A stretch of DNA of 64,000 bases from Chloroflexota bacterium (GTDB taxonomy: Bacteria; Chloroflexota; Dehalococcoidia; Lucifugimonadales; Australimonadaceae), in contig VXQP01000073.1 of NCBI GenBank assembly GCA_009838965.1, positions 1-64,000 on the forward strand, in the 5' to 3' direction. Position numbers and translations under genes: made by a program. Positions 7,958 to 17,932 of this stretch are shown in pieces. The notes under the pieces are model-generated. The model was not told where the DNA came from, did not search any database, and saw nothing but the letters and a program-made list of their open reading frames with translations. Numbering within the stretch: position 1 is the stretch's first letter; each line of letters opens with the position of its first letter.

Positions 7958-9414
7958 TGGCCGCCGCAGAGCGTCTGCCAGAGAAAGCCGTCCTCCCGCA
8001 GCAGCCGCGCCGAGCCTGACGGCCCCCATGTGCCCTGTCCGTACGTTTCCGGCGGGCTCGATTCCGGCGATTCCCAGCATTTCAGGAGCGGGTCGACGAT
8101 GCTCCACGCCTCCTCGATCTGGTCTGCGCGGATGAAGAGGCTGGCGTCACCCTCCATCGCATCTTCCAGCAGCCGCTCGTACGCTTCCGGCAGCTCCTGG
8201 CCGAGTCGGAGTTCGTCCTTGTAGTGGAAGTTCAGGTCCACCGGATGCGTGATGAACCCGGCGTCGACCGCCTTGCTGTCTATCTGAAGGTGGACACCCT
8301 CGTCCGGCTGAACGCAGATGGAGAGGATGTTCGGCGCGAACCCGCTGCCGCCGAGACGCTCGAACATGGACAGAGGCGGGCTCTTGAACTGGATGATGAT
8401 CTCGGACACCTTCCCTTCCATCGCCTTGCCTGAGCGGAGATAGAAGGGCACGCCCTGCCAGCGCCAGTTGTCCACGTACAGACGCAGCGCGGCGTAGGTC
8501 GGCGTCATCGAGCCCGGCGCGACGCCCGGCTCGTCGATGTAACCCTCGTACTGCGCGCGGACGGCATGCCCACGGAACTCCTCCGGAGTCCATCGGCGCA
8601 CTGCGCGCAGAAGGTCGCCTTTCCGGTCGCGGACCGATTCGGGTGCCAGGGATTCGGGGGGTTCCATCGCCACCAGGCACATCAGCTGCATGAGGTGGTT
8701 CTGGATCATATCGCGCACGACACCGGAAGCGTCGTAGTAGCCCGCTCGGCCTTCCACGTCCACCGCCTCGGACACGGTCACCTGCACGTTGTCCACATAG
8801 TTGCGGTTCCAGAGCGGCTCGAAGATAGCGTTCCCGAAGCGCAGCACCAGCAGGTTCTGCACGGTCTCCTTACCGAGGTAGTGGTCGATGCGGAACGTCT
8901 GGTCCTCGCGGAAGACGTTGTGCAGCGCACGGTTCAATTCGCGCGCGGACTCCTCGTCCTTGCCGAACGGTTTCTCGATGATCACCCTGCGCCAACCGCT
9001 CTCCTCCGTGGTGAGCCCCGCGTCGCGCAGTCCCTCCGCCGCCAGGCGGTGCAGGGAAGGGGCGATGGCGAAGTAGAAGAGGCGGTTCGCCCCGTCGGTC
9101 CCCTCAGCCTCGGTGAGTTTGCGCCCCAGTTCTTCGAACGCCGCTGTGTCGCCCAGATCTCCGCAGACATAATGCATGCAGTGCGCGAATTCCGCCCATT
9201 CCTCAGGTGCTGCTTTCAGCCCCCCGAGGTCGCGTGCGCCCTCGCGCAGCAGGTCACGGTAGGAGGAGTCGTCGTGCTGGGCGCGGGCGAAACCGATGAT
9301 GTTCACCTCGTCGCTGACGCGGCGCTTGCGGCGCAGATTGTAGAGCGCAGGGATAAGTTTGCGCTGCGCGAGGTCGCCGGTACCGCCGAAGATGACGATG
9401 TTTGTCTTGGTCAT
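7954..9414 (-). CDS. zwf: glucose-6-phosphate 1-dehydrogenase
   Basis: A 486-residue enzyme oxidising glucose 6-phosphate to 6-phosphogluconolactone with NADP reduction. The N-terminal Rossmann motif is FGGTGDLAQRKL. The active-site signature RIDHYLGKE (substrate-binding His-Tyr and Lys) is near residue 175, and EKPFG is just before it. Length is normal. It is last in a minus-strand cluster tkt-pgi-zwf, nine bases after pgi with no obvious Shine-Dalgarno, so translation may depend on pgi. No 6-phosphogluconate dehydrogenase, lactonase or transaldolase gene is in the window. Confidence 0.95.
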   Translation of the reverse strand: MTKTNIVIFGGTGDLAQRKLIPALYNLRRKRRVSDEVNIIGFARAQHDDSSYRDLLREGARDLGGLKAAPEEWAEFAHCMHYVCGDLGDTAAFEELGRKLTEAEGTDGANRLFYFAIAPSLHRLAAEGLRDAGLTTEESGWRRVIIEKPFGKDEESARELNRALHNVFREDQTFRIDHYLGKETVQNLLVLRFGNAIFEPLWNRNYVDNVQVTVSEAVDVEGRAGYYDASGVVRDMIQNHLMQLMCLVAMEPPESLAPESVRDRKGDLLRAVRRWTPEEFRGHAVRAQYEGYIDEPGVAPGSMTPTYAALRLYVDNWRWQGVPFYLRSGKAMEGKVSEIIIQFKSPPLSMFERLGGSGFAPNILSICVQPDEGVHLQIDSKAVDAGFITHPVDLNFHYKDELRLGQELPEAYERLLEDAMEGDASLFIRADQIEEAWSIVDPLLKCWESPESSPPETYGQGTWGPSGSARLLREDGFLWQTLCGGH

Positions 9415-9423
9415 GGGTGTCGG

Positions 9424-11055
9424 TTAGAGGCTTCCCAGCAGGCGCAGCACCGCGGCCTCCGCATCCCTGCCCAGGTTGATCCGGACAACGCGCCGCCCGG
9501 TCTCCTTGAGCGCCTCATAGTCGCCGATGGCCTGGGCAGCTGCGAGGGTGCCGAACCCGAATCGTTCCCCCGGTATGGGGATGTCCGAGCGTACGTCGGC
9601 TGCCATCTGCAGGAAGAGGCCCGTATTCGGCCCACCCTTGTGCAGTTGACCGGTTGAATGAAGGAAGCGCGGGCCATAGCCGAGCGTCGTCGCGATGCGA
9701 TGCTTGCGCATGGCGTACTGGCGGAGCATGTTCACGGCGTTGGTTACGCCGTCGGTTTCCTCGACGTACGCCATGATGGAGAGGTAATCGCCCTCGGTTG
9801 CCTCTCCGAGGAGGCCTGTGACCGAGCCTTCCTCCGCATCCGGCAGCGCACCTTCGTTCACGTACGTCTCCAGCACCTGGTTCGTCACGTCCTTCGCCTG
9901 CTGCACGTTCGGTTGGTCGAAAGGGTGGATACCGAGCAGGTGTCCGGCAACCGCAGTGGCCATCTCCCAGCGGAAGAACTCCGCGCCGACGTCGTATACG
10001 TCGTCCATCTCCAGCGTGATGACCGGGTGGCCCGCATCCCTGATACGTTCCAGCCCAACGTCTGACGCCGCGTTGTCGCCTCCGGAGAGGCGCACGTGTA
10101 CGAAGAGGCGGTCGTCGCTGTAGGCATCGGTTTCGAGCAGCGGTTCGTTGACGACGGGGACGATGCCCTTGCCGTCCTTCCCTGTACTCTCAGCGATGAG
10201 CTGTTCGACCCAGAGTCCGAAACTCGCGACCTCCGGCGATGCGACGAGCGTGAGTTTGTCGCGTCCCTGGAGCGTCAGCCCCCCGATGGCAGCGCCGAGC
10301 CAGCCCCCGGGGTTGTTCCGAACGCCGGCCCCCGCCTCGCAACGTGCAGCCATCTGCGAGACGCGGTCCAGCAGTTTGCCGCAGTCCATGCCGCAGAGTG
10401 CGGCGGGCACGAGCCCGAAGAACGAACCGACGGAGTAGCGCCCCCCGAGGTCGGGCGGGTTCTCGAAGACGCGGCGGAAGCCCTGCGAAGAGCCAAGCGC
10501 TTCCAGAGACGTCCCCGGGTCCGTGATAGCGACGAAGTGCTTGCCCGCGCGCTCCACGCCGATCGCACTCTCCACGACGGTGCGGAAGTGCTTGTAGAAC
10601 GAGTTCGGTTCTATCGTGCCGCCGGATTTGGAGGAGACGATGACGAGCGAGCGTGTCGGGTCGATGGAGCGCGTTACAGTGTCGATCCTCGCAGGGACAG
10701 TGGAGTCGAGCACAGTCAGGACAGGGAAGCCCGGTGCGCTGCCGATGCACTGCCGCAGCACCTCCGGGCCCAGGCTGCTACCACCCATGCCGAGCAACAC
10801 CACGTCCCTGATGCCCTCGTTGCGGACCTCTTCCGCGAACGAGCGCAGATCACTCACGTGTTCCGTCATGTCGCGGGAGATGGTCAGCCAGCCGAGCCGG
10901 TCGGCGATCTCGGTGGGGTCGTCGTTCCAGACCGTGTGGTCCTTGTCCCAGATGCGCGCCATGACGTTGCTGCGCGCCAGCCGCGTCAGCGCGTTCGTGA
11001 CCGCCCGTTGATGCGGTCCGAGGGGAGGGGTGGGTTGTTGCGTTCGTTGCGTCAT
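9424..11055 (-). CDS. pgi: glucose-6-phosphate isomerase
   Basis: A 543-residue phosphoglucose isomerase linking fructose 6-phosphate and glucose 6-phosphate. SIS-domain motifs visible are SSKSGGTIEP (phosphate loop), GGRYSVGSFFG, HPFDQPNVQ and GQLHKGGPNTG. The last motif and the overall pattern are like the isomerase half of bifunctional transaldolase/isomerase proteins, but no transaldolase domain precedes it here. The ATG at 11055 was chosen because the open frame upstream of it (to 11163) has no family similarity. It lies 67 bases after tkt. Confidence 0.92.
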   Translation of the reverse strand: MTQRTQQPTPPLGPHQRAVTNALTRLARSNVMARIWDKDHTVWNDDPTEIADRLGWLTISRDMTEHVSDLRSFAEEVRNEGIRDVVLLGMGGSSLGPEVLRQCIGSAPGFPVLTVLDSTVPARIDTVTRSIDPTRSLVIVSSKSGGTIEPNSFYKHFRTVVESAIGVERAGKHFVAITDPGTSLEALGSSQGFRRVFENPPDLGGRYSVGSFFGLVPAALCGMDCGKLLDRVSQMAARCEAGAGVRNNPGGWLGAAIGGLTLQGRDKLTLVASPEVASFGLWVEQLIAESTGKDGKGIVPVVNEPLLETDAYSDDRLFVHVRLSGGDNAASDVGLERIRDAGHPVITLEMDDVYDVGAEFFRWEMATAVAGHLLGIHPFDQPNVQQAKDVTNQVLETYVNEGALPDAEEGSVTGLLGEATEGDYLSIMAYVEETDGVTNAVNMLRQYAMRKHRIATTLGYGPRFLHSTGQLHKGGPNTGLFLQMAADVRSDIPIPGERFGFGTLAAAQAIGDYEALKETGRRVVRINLGRDAEAAVLRLLGSL

Positions 11056-11122
11056 GCGTTTCCGTCGCTTCCGCTGTTTCGTGTCACGAACCGGGCGCAG
11101 TATAGAGCAAGTCCTACTGGTA

Positions 11123-13144
11123 CTACGCTCCACCCCGCACGAGCGATTCCGCGGCTTCTGCAACGCGTTCAGCAGTGAGACCGTATTCCTGATAGATGCG
11201 CTGGTATGGGGCGGACGCGCCGAACGTATCCACTCCTATCGAGATGCCGTCCGTGCCTACGTACCGCTCCCAGCCGATCGTACGTCCGGCTTCGACCGAC
11301 ACCCGTGCGGTGACCGATGTGGGCAGTACAGTGTCGCGGTACTCCTTGGGCTGCGCGTCGAACAGCTCCCACGACGGCATCGAGACGACCCGTGCCGCGA
11401 TGTCCTTCTCAGCGAGCGCCTTACCCGCATCGAGCGCGATCTGCACCTCAGAACCCGTGCCGATGAGGATGACCTCCGGGTTCTCGGATGACTCCCAGAG
11501 CACGTAAGCCCCGCGCAGCACACCGTCAGCAGACGGGTAGACGCTCCTGTCCAGCACAGGGAGCCCCTGGCGCGTGAACACGAGCACTGTGGGGCCCGTC
11601 TTGCGCTCGATCGCGGCGCGCCAGGCCACCGCGGTTTCAGTAGCCTCCGCCGGGCGTAGGACGACCATGTTCGGCACGCAGCGCAGCCCGATGAGCTGTT
11701 CGACCGCCTGGTGCGTCGGACCATCCTCACCGAGTCCGATGGAGTCATGCGTGAAAACGTAGATGACGCGCTGTCCCATGAGTGCGGCGAGGCGCATCGG
11801 CGGGCGCATGTAATCGGAGAAGATGAGGAACGTCCCCGTGTACGGGATGACGCCGCCGTGCAGCGCCATCCCGCCCGCGATGGAGCCCATCGCGTGTTCC
11901 CGCACACCGAAGTGCATGTTGTGCGGCACGACTTTCTCGCCATCTCCGTTCACGTAGTCGCGAAGCATGGTGTTGTTGGACGGCGCAAGGTCGGCGGAGC
12001 CGCCGACGAGCGTGTGCAGGCGCTCCGCTATCGCGTTCATCACGCGCCCTCCCGCCTCGCGGGTCGCAATCGGTTTCTCTTCGTTCGTGAAGAGGTCATC
12101 GAGTGCGTCGGCCCAGCCGTCAGGCAGGTCGCCGTTGAGATCGGCTTCCAGCTGCGCTGCCTCGGCAGGGTAGGCGGCGCGGTACTCAGACAGACGCCGC
12201 TCCCAGTCAGCCTGTGCATCGGCGCCGCGTTCCAGGGCCAGTCGCATGTGGTCGAGCGCCTGCTGCGGCACGATGAACGGCTCGTACGGCCACCCCAGTG
12301 TCTCGCGGGTGAGCGTGACCTCGTCTGCACCGAGCGGGGCCCCGTGGACACCGCCCGTGTTCGCTTTGTTCGGGCTGCCATAGCCGATCGTCGTCTGGGC
12401 CACGATGAGGCTGGGCCGTTCGCGTTCGGCCTGCGCTTCGCGCAGTGCGGCCTCGACAGCAGGCAGGTGCATGCCGTCTATCGGGCCGACGACGTGCCAG
12501 CCGTAGGCACTGAAGCGCGCACCCACGTCCTCAAGGAATGTGACGTCCGTGTCACCCTCGATCGAGATGCCGTTGTCGTCGTAGAGGTAGATGATCTTGC
12601 CGAGCTTGTGCGTGCCCGCGAACGACGCGGCCTCCGATGCCACGCCCTCCATGAGGTCGCCGTCCGAGCAGATCCCGTAGACGTAGTGACCGATGATCTC
12701 GTGGCCGGGCCGATTGTAACGCTTCGCGAGCAACCGCTCCGCGTAGGCCATACCGACGCCGTTCGCGAACCCCTGGCCGAGCGGGCCGGTCGTCACCTCA
12801 ATGCCGGGCGTCAGGCCGTACTCTGGATGGCCCGGCGTTCTGCTCTCCCACTGCCGGAACTCGCGGATGTCATCCAGCGTCACCGGGTAGCCGGTGAGGT
12901 GAAGCAGGGAGTAGATGAGCATGGAAGCGTGGCCGGCGGAGAGCACGAAGCGGTCGCGATCAGGCCAGGACGTGTCGGCTGGGTTGTGCTTCAGAAACCT
13001 GTCCCAGAGCGCGTACGCCATGGGGGCTGCGCCCATCGGCGCGCCGGGGTGTCCGCTGTTCGCCTTCTGGACGGCGTCTATGGAGAGGAAGCGGATGGAG
13101 TTGATGCAGAGTTCGTCGGGGGGAGCGCTCGTCCGGGTCGTCAT
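11123..13144 (-). CDS. tkt: transketolase
   Basis: A 673-residue thiamine-diphosphate enzyme transferring two-carbon ketol units in the pentose phosphate pathway. The thiamine-binding stretch begins [13 protein letters not shown] and ends YLYDDN. The catalytic loop has GGVHGAPLG, the pyrimidine domain has [13 protein letters not shown] and [15 protein letters not shown], and the C-terminal domain follows. Length is standard. The ATG has GGAGGC just upstream. A TAGAAT (minus strand, 13180-13175) could be its -10 box, although no matching -35 is visible. It is first of the tkt-pgi-zwf cluster. Confidence 0.95.
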   Translation of the reverse strand: MTTRTSAPPDELCINSIRFLSIDAVQKANSGHPGAPMGAAPMAYALWDRFLKHNPADTSWPDRDRFVLSAGHASMLIYSLLHLTGYPVTLDDIREFRQWESRTPGHPEYGLTPGIEVTTGPLGQGFANGVGMAYAERLLAKRYNRPGHEIIGHYVYGICSDGDLMEGVASEAASFAGTHKLGKIIYLYDDNGISIEGDTDVTFLEDVGARFSAYGWHVVGPIDGMHLPAVEAALREAQAERERPSLIVAQTTIGYGSPNKANTGGVHGAPLGADEVTLTRETLGWPYEPFIVPQQALDHMRLALERGADAQADWERRLSEYRAAYPAEAAQLEADLNGDLPDGWADALDDLFTNEEKPIATREAGGRVMNAIAERLHTLVGGSADLAPSNNTMLRDYVNGDGEKVVPHNMHFGVREHAMGSIAGGMALHGGVIPYTGTFLIFSDYMRPPMRLAALMGQRVIYVFTHDSIGLGEDGPTHQAVEQLIGLRCVPNMVVLRPAEATETAVAWRAAIERKTGPTVLVFTRQGLPVLDRSVYPSADGVLRGAYVLWESSENPEVILIGTGSEVQIALDAGKALAEKDIAARVVSMPSWELFDAQPKEYRDTVLPTSVTARVSVEAGRTIGWERYVGTDGISIGVDTFGASAPYQRIYQEYGLTAERVAEAAESLVRGGA

Positions 13145-13311
13145 GCCGCCTCCAATGGACAGGGTGCTATCTCTATTCTAGCGAACCCGCGCGCCGACAG
13201 GGTGAGCATTCAAGCCGAGATAGAACCGTGCTTGTGAGAATCGGTTGAGGGGAGTAGAAATACGAGGACGACTCCAGTCTCGGATCCTGACTGAACACAA
13301 AGGAGCACGCG

Positions 13312-14424
13312 ATGCTGTTCATAGACAATCAGACTGTCCAGCAGATACTCACCATTGGCGACGCCATCGATTCGCAGGACACCGCGTTCCGCGGGCTGGT
13401 CGACGGCGCAGCGATCCACCGCCCACGCATCGATATGTACGTCCCCACCGGCAGAGAGGAGGACTACTACCGCTGGGGCACGATGGAGGGCGCGAGCCGC
13501 GACCTCGGCGTGTTCGCCATCCGCATGAAGTCGGACATCGTCTCCTGGCCGGAGGACGAGAACGGCAACTGGACGGAGGAGAAGCACTGCGTCGAACCCG
13601 GCACGTACTGCGGGCTCATCTTCCTGTTCAGCACGGTCAACGGCGAGCCGCTCGCCATCATCAACGACGGCGAACTCCAGCACATGCGCGTCGGTGCGGG
13701 CGGAGGGCTCGGCACGCGCTATCTCGCACGCGAGGACTCCCGCGTCGTCGGGATGCTCGGCTCAGGAGGCATGGCGCGGACGTATCTCAGGGCGTTCTGC
13801 AATGAGCGTCCCATCGAGAAAGTACGCGTCTACAGTCCCACGAAGCGCAACCGCGAGGCGTACGCGGCCGAGATGATGGACCTGCTCGACATCGACATCG
13901 AGCCGGTGGACGACCCGGAGTCCGCCGTGCGCGGCGCGGACATCGTCTCGACCTGCACGGACGCGATGCAACCGGTGTTCAACGGCGAGTGGCTGGAGCC
14001 GGGGATGCACGTAACCAACCTGGGCGGCTACGAGCTCGACGAGACCGTGTTCAAGAAGGCGAACGTCATCATCCGGCAGGGCATCGCAGGCGCGAAGCTG
14101 GAGGAAGACCCACGCATCCAGTACGGGCGCGGCCACAGTCCCGTGGCGTTCGTGGCGGGGACAGAGGAAGAGATGAAGCGCCTGCCTCCCAGCGGAGGGG
14201 GTATGCGGCGCTTCAGCACATCCTCCTATCCAACGTTCACCGACGTCGTGAACGGCGTCGTGGATGGGCGTACCTCGCGCGACGACATCACGCTCTACCT
14301 GAACGGCGGCAACCAGGGCCTCCAGTTCGCCGCGGTCGGGAAGGTGGTCTACGACAAGGCGCGCGAGATGGGCCTCGGCCACGAGATGCCGACCGCCATG
14401 TTCCTGCAGGACATCCGCGATTAG
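13312..14424 (+). CDS. ornithine cyclodeaminase/mu-crystallin family protein 1
   Basis: A 370-residue protein of the OCD/mu-crystallin family (NAD(P)-dependent cyclodeaminases, imine reductases and dehydrogenases). The substrate domain has HRPRIDMYVP and YRWGTMEGAS; the Rossmann domain has GMLGSGGMARTYLRAF followed by VRVYSPTKRNRE. A close paralogue of equal length lies at 50358-51470, and both sit beside bicupin genes. The true reaction is unknown; ornithine cyclodeaminase itself is unlikely, since the N-terminal region differs from the classic enzyme. AAGGAG precedes the ATG. Its 3' end overlaps the GNAT gene convergently by four bases. Confidence 0.8.
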   Translation: MLFIDNQTVQQILTIGDAIDSQDTAFRGLVDGAAIHRPRIDMYVPTGREEDYYRWGTMEGASRDLGVFAIRMKSDIVSWPEDENGNWTEEKHCVEPGTYCGLIFLFSTVNGEPLAIINDGELQHMRVGAGGGLGTRYLAREDSRVVGMLGSGGMARTYLRAFCNERPIEKVRVYSPTKRNREAYAAEMMDLLDIDIEPVDDPESAVRGADIVSTCTDAMQPVFNGEWLEPGMHVTNLGGYELDETVFKKANVIIRQGIAGAKLEEDPRIQYGRGHSPVAFVAGTEEEMKRLPPSGGGMRRFSTSSYPTFTDVVNGVVDGRTSRDDITLYLNGGNQGLQFAAVGKVVYDKAREMGLGHEMPTAMFLQDIRD

Positions 14425-15359
14425 GCCAGCGCCTTCTCGAAGTAGATGAGGGCAGGCATACCTGCGCCGGAATTGTGTCGCAGGAACGGCTGCGTGCGAA
14501 CGTACCCCAACCGCTCGTAGAGGCGGACAGCGGTCTCCATCCGTGGCGTTGTGTCGAGCACCATGCGAGTCGCACCTTGTTCTGCCGCTACACGCTCCAA
14601 CCGAGACACCAGTTCCGTCGCGATCCCCCTGCTGCGCTCATCCGGGATGACATACATCCTCTTGAGTTCGGCGGTCTTGGGACCCTCCATCCGTATGCCG
14701 CCACAGCCAACCGGCCTGCCGTCGCGGCGGACGAGCATCATCTCCAAGCCCTGATGTGCAGCCGAGCCGAGCCAGCCAGTCTCCTCGCGTGTGTTGAATG
14801 ACAGAAACTCCTTCTCATAGTCAGTGAGGAGCGCCGCTACCTCCGGGACATCCGGGGTGGCGGGTTCGAACGTGATGTTCGCAGGCAGGATGCGCTTCTC
14901 GTAGCAGATGGCCCACCATTTCCCTTCGTGTTCTCCGTAGAGTGGTATCTGCGAATAGCCGAGTGCTTCGTAGAAACCTATGGCGCGCGTCTGGCGGTCG
15001 CCGGTTTCGAGAGCGACCCGCGACATCCCAAGCTCCGATGCTGCATGTTCCAGCTCAGCGACGAGCCTGCGTGCCAGCCCTGTGCCACGCTCCTCGGGCA
15101 GGGCATAGACACGCCGCAGTTCGCACATCGTCTCGTCCATCACGAGCACCCCTCCGCACGCAACCGGGGCGCCGTTCCGTCGCGCTACGAGGAAGACGCC
15201 GTTGAATGCTGCCTTCAATTCGTCGCTGAGCGCGCCGGTCTCGATGTCGCCGGCGTCCCAGTAGATGTCCAGCACCTCAGCATCGAGTAGAGCCATCAAT
15301 GCCTCGGCGTCCGGATGGGCCGGTGTGACCGCTTCGAACGTAATTTCATCTGCCATCAT
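14421..15359 (-). CDS. tandem GNAT acetyltransferase (two domains)
   Basis: A 312-residue protein with two GNAT domains in tandem. Each half has the acetyl-CoA binding pattern: LPEERGTGLARRLVAEL near residue 90 and IPDERSRGIATELVSRL near residue 250, each followed by the helix and the FYEALGY / LYERLGY loop typical of the fold. Substrate unknown. Two adjacent ATGs (15359, 15356) follow GGAGGC, and either could be used. It stands alone between a convergent cyclodeaminase gene and the terminator of the bicupin gene. The two halves probably arose by duplication; similar fused GNATs include mycothiol synthase, but nothing here shows that role. Confidence 0.82.
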   Translation of the reverse strand: MMADEITFEAVTPAHPDAEALMALLDAEVLDIYWDAGDIETGALSDELKAAFNGVFLVARRNGAPVACGGVLVMDETMCELRRVYALPEERGTGLARRLVAELEHAASELGMSRVALETGDRQTRAIGFYEALGYSQIPLYGEHEGKWWAICYEKRILPANITFEPATPDVPEVAALLTDYEKEFLSFNTREETGWLGSAAHQGLEMMLVRRDGRPVGCGGIRMEGPKTAELKRMYVIPDERSRGIATELVSRLERVAAEQGATRMVLDTTPRMETAVRLYERLGYVRTQPFLRHNSGAGMPALIYFEKALA

Positions 15360-15378
15360 ATGCCTCCGTAAACGAAAA

Positions 15379-15406
15379 GAGAGGGGCCGGTGTACCGGCC
15401 CCTCTC
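15379..15406 (-). terminator. strong hairpin terminator after bicupin 1
   Basis: A near-perfect palindrome: 12-bp arms starting GAGAGGGGCCGG with a TGTA loop. Read on the minus strand it follows the bicupin stop by 25 bases and is followed by CTTTTCGTTT, so it looks like a rho-independent terminator. It also shields the downstream GNAT gene, whose start is 20 bases further on. Confidence 0.8.
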
Positions 15407-15431
15407 GACGATTCGCTGGTGCCCTTTCGGG

Positions 15432-16556
15432 TCAGTCCTTCTCGTTCTCGAACTTGTAGTTGGGATCCGTGTAGCACTCGGGGGGCATCTCGCTCTTGAG
15501 CCCTCGCTTGCCAAGCTCTGCCTCGAATCGCTCTCGGATCTCCGGCGCCTCCTGGTGGTACTCGTACTGGTCGTCGGAGCGGTCCACCTTCTCACTCATG
15601 GCGCCCGTGAACTGGGGCAGGGGGTGGAATGCGAGATAGCGTCCCGGGTGCTCACCCACGTTGAAGTGCTGGTGGAACCAGCGGTTCGGCGGCACGAAGA
15701 TGCTGCCCTCGTGCCACGGGATGAACACCTTGTCCTGCCCTTCCGGCCACATGACGGAGAACCCTTCGCCGGCAGGGATGACGATGACGTAGGCCGGACC
15801 GTGGCGGTGGCCCTTCTTGTATGTCTTCGCGGGGAAGACGGACATGTGCGCTGTCAGCTCTGAACCGGGGTACTGCACGAACACGGTCGTGCCGCCAGCG
15901 CCGCGGCCCTTGAACGGGACGAGCCTGTCCCACGCGCGCATGTCCGGGAAGAAGTTGCCCACCCAGTACTGGCGCACCATCCCGCGCCCGGACGGGTCGT
16001 TGTCCACGACCACGGCGTCCGAGTAGAACTCGTCGGAAGAGATCAACTCCTCCTGCGGCTGGAGCGGTGTGTTGAAGAAGATGTTCGCGTCCTTCGCGGC
16101 GGACATCGCGATGGGCATGTTGTTGTAGTGCAGCAGCCGCGCGGGCTGACCGCCGGACATGCTCGCGTACTCCACCCAGTAGTTGCCGGGGATGCGGAAC
16201 ATCGCGTGGTCGGTCCACTCGAACGAGTGCTTCTCGCCGCCGTCCTTCCAGATAGTGGTAACACCGCGCCCGCTGAGGACGTAGACGACGTCTTCCAGCG
16301 TCATCTTGAACGGCGGGACGGAGCCGCCTGCAGGGACCTCGGTGATGCGCGCCTCCGAGACGCCCTCCTGACCCGCGAGCTGCAGGAACGCCGCGTTGTG
16401 CCCGCGCTCCTTCCAGTAACCGAGCTCGACGGTGCGTCCGTCCTCGATGTAGTAGTCGCGGTAGATGGGGATGTCCTGCGCCTCCATCCACCGGTCGTAG
16501 AACTGCGGCTTGCGGATGTAGGACTGCTGCTGTGCCTGTGCGGGCGCGGTGGCCAT
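15432..16556 (-). CDS. bicupin protein 1, putative 3-His dioxygenase
   Basis: A 374-residue protein with two cupin barrels. The N-terminal barrel (~80-155) has the shape (EDVVYVLSGRGVTTIW) but no HxH, so it probably binds no metal. The C-terminal barrel (~245-330) has GHRHGPAYVIVIPAGEG and later WFHQHFN. This gives three His and no Glu, the ligand set of gentisate-type ring-cleaving dioxygenases and cysteine dioxygenase. Substrate unknown. The ATG at 16556 is favoured by AGGAGG nine bases upstream. It neighbours an OCD-family gene, as does bicupin 2. It is the most divergent of three bicupins in the window. An isomerase or decarboxylase of the same fold cannot be excluded. Confidence 0.72.
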   Translation of the reverse strand: MATAPAQAQQQSYIRKPQFYDRWMEAQDIPIYRDYYIEDGRTVELGYWKERGHNAAFLQLAGQEGVSEARITEVPAGGSVPPFKMTLEDVVYVLSGRGVTTIWKDGGEKHSFEWTDHAMFRIPGNYWVEYASMSGGQPARLLHYNNMPIAMSAAKDANIFFNTPLQPQEELISSDEFYSDAVVVDNDPSGRGMVRQYWVGNFFPDMRAWDRLVPFKGRGAGGTTVFVQYPGSELTAHMSVFPAKTYKKGHRHGPAYVIVIPAGEGFSVMWPEGQDKVFIPWHEGSIFVPPNRWFHQHFNVGEHPGRYLAFHPLPQFTGAMSEKVDRSDDQYEYHQEAPEIRERFEAELGKRGLKSEMPPECYTDPNYKFENEKD

Positions 16557-16667
16557 AGGTGTTCCCTCCTGAGCGTTACGCCGGTGCAACTGTACGGGAG
16601 CGGGCAGAGCGTGTCAAAGCACCGCGTGCCTAATGGGAGTGCCTATATAGGCGTATCTGGGTCGGTT

Positions 16668-16964
16668 TCAGTTCGTGTGCAGGCGCTGCTGCCGGTGTGC
16701 GACGGTAATGACAGTTCGATCGTCCTGGGCCACGACCATGTAGCAATCGAGCCTGTCGGCAACACGGCGGTACTGACTGCCCATCATTCTCTCTGCAATC
16801 CGGTGGGCTCTCCCATCCATCGAATAGCTCATGCCCTGTCTCGTCCGGACAGCCTTGCCGAATCGGTACACGACACTAAGCACATCAAGGCCAATCCCAC
16901 GCTGATGGCGCCTGTCCTCCGCATGCTGTGACAATTCCAGTTGATTAAAATCTCTGTCTCGCAT
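16668..16964 (-). CDS. small DUF4258-like protein
   Basis: A 98-residue protein. The opening SQHAEDRRHQRGI, the central Arg/Tyr-rich strands and the closing DDRTVITVAHRQQ resemble DUF4258 / BrnT-like small proteins, some of which are toxins. The surrounding DNA (16600-17045) is visibly richer in A and T than its neighbours, and no antitoxin-like gene is adjacent, so it may be a stranded arrival. No clear Shine-Dalgarno precedes the ATG. Whether it is expressed is uncertain. Confidence 0.5.
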   Translation of the reverse strand: MRDRDFNQLELSQHAEDRRHQRGIGLDVLSVVYRFGKAVRTRQGMSYSMDGRAHRIAERMMGSQYRRVADRLDCYMVVAQDDRTVITVAHRQQRLHTN

Positions 16965-17050
16965 CTTGCTCTCTCGTCCCCACTACCGTACCTTAGCTTT
17001 CACACCCAATCAAGTAGACCATCATTTGGTGCCCACAACATGGAGTGCGA

Positions 17051-17932
17051 ATGGCAGCCACTGTTGGATTCGTAGGACTGGGACGCATGGGGAGGCCCAT
17101 GGCGCTGAACCTGCTTAGCGCCGGATTCTCAGTGCTGGTGCTGTCGCGCTCGCGTCCGCCAGTCGAGGCGCTCGTAGCAGCAGGCGCGGAGGAAGCCGCG
17201 TCGCTCGCCGACATGGCAGCACGCGCGGATGCCGTCTGCACCTGCCTGCCGGACGTTGCCACTTCGGAGGCCGTGTACCTGGGCACCGAGGGCCTCGCGG
17301 CACACGCGCGAGCGGGGCAGGTGCTCATCGAGCACAGCACGATAGCGCCGTCACTCGCAGTGCGCATAGGCGATGCTGCGGTTCAACGCGGCGCCGGCTA
17401 TCTCGATGCGCCGGTCTCCGGCGGCGTGGAGCGTGCCGAAAGCGGTACGCTCACCATCATGGCAGGCGGTGAGGCGCAGCACTTCGAAGCGGCGCGTCCG
17501 GTGCTCGACGCGATGGGTGCGAGCCTGAACCTCGTGGGGCTCGTGGGGCAGGGCAGCGTCGTCAAGCTTACGAACCAGTTGCTCGTAGGCATCCACACGA
17601 TGGCGGCGTGCGAGGCGTTCCTCTTCGGCACGTCGGCAGGGGCGGACGGCCAGCAACTGCTCGATGTGCTCGCGACCTCCTGGGGCGCCAGCGGCATGCT
17701 TACGCGCAACGGGCCGATGCTGCTCTCCGGTGACTACGGCTCGTTGGCGCCGGTACGCCTGCTCGCCAAGGACCTCGGCCTCGTGGAGGACGCCGCAGCC
17801 GACCTCGGCGTCCCGCTGCCGCTCGTGCAGCGGACGCGCGCGCTGTTCGATGAGGGCATGGCCCACGGGTTGAGCGAGAGCGACATCTCCTCGCTCATCA
17901 CGCTGCTGGCTTCACAGGTCGCGGCGGACTAG
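17051..17932 (+). CDS. beta-hydroxyacid dehydrogenase (HIBADH family)
   Basis: A 293-residue NAD(P)-dependent dehydrogenase of the 3-hydroxyisobutyrate / tartronate semialdehyde reductase family. The Rossmann motif is GFVGLGRMGRPMALNL; the substrate-binding signature is DAPVSGGVERAESGTL near residue 120; the catalytic Lys sits in GQGSVVKLTNQLL near residue 170. Substrate cannot be told from sequence. GGAG lies five bases before the ATG at 17051; a GTG at 17045 is the alternative. It stands alone, overlapping the molybdenum-subunit gene convergently by four bases. Confidence 0.88.
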   Translation: MAATVGFVGLGRMGRPMALNLLSAGFSVLVLSRSRPPVEALVAAGAEEAASLADMAARADAVCTCLPDVATSEAVYLGTEGLAAHARAGQVLIEHSTIAPSLAVRIGDAAVQRGAGYLDAPVSGGVERAESGTLTIMAGGEAQHFEAARPVLDAMGASLNLVGLVGQGSVVKLTNQLLVGIHTMAACEAFLFGTSAGADGQQLLDVLATSWGASGMLTRNGPMLLSGDYGSLAPVRLLAKDLGLVEDAAADLGVPLPLVQRTRALFDEGMAHGLSESDISSLITLLASQVAAD

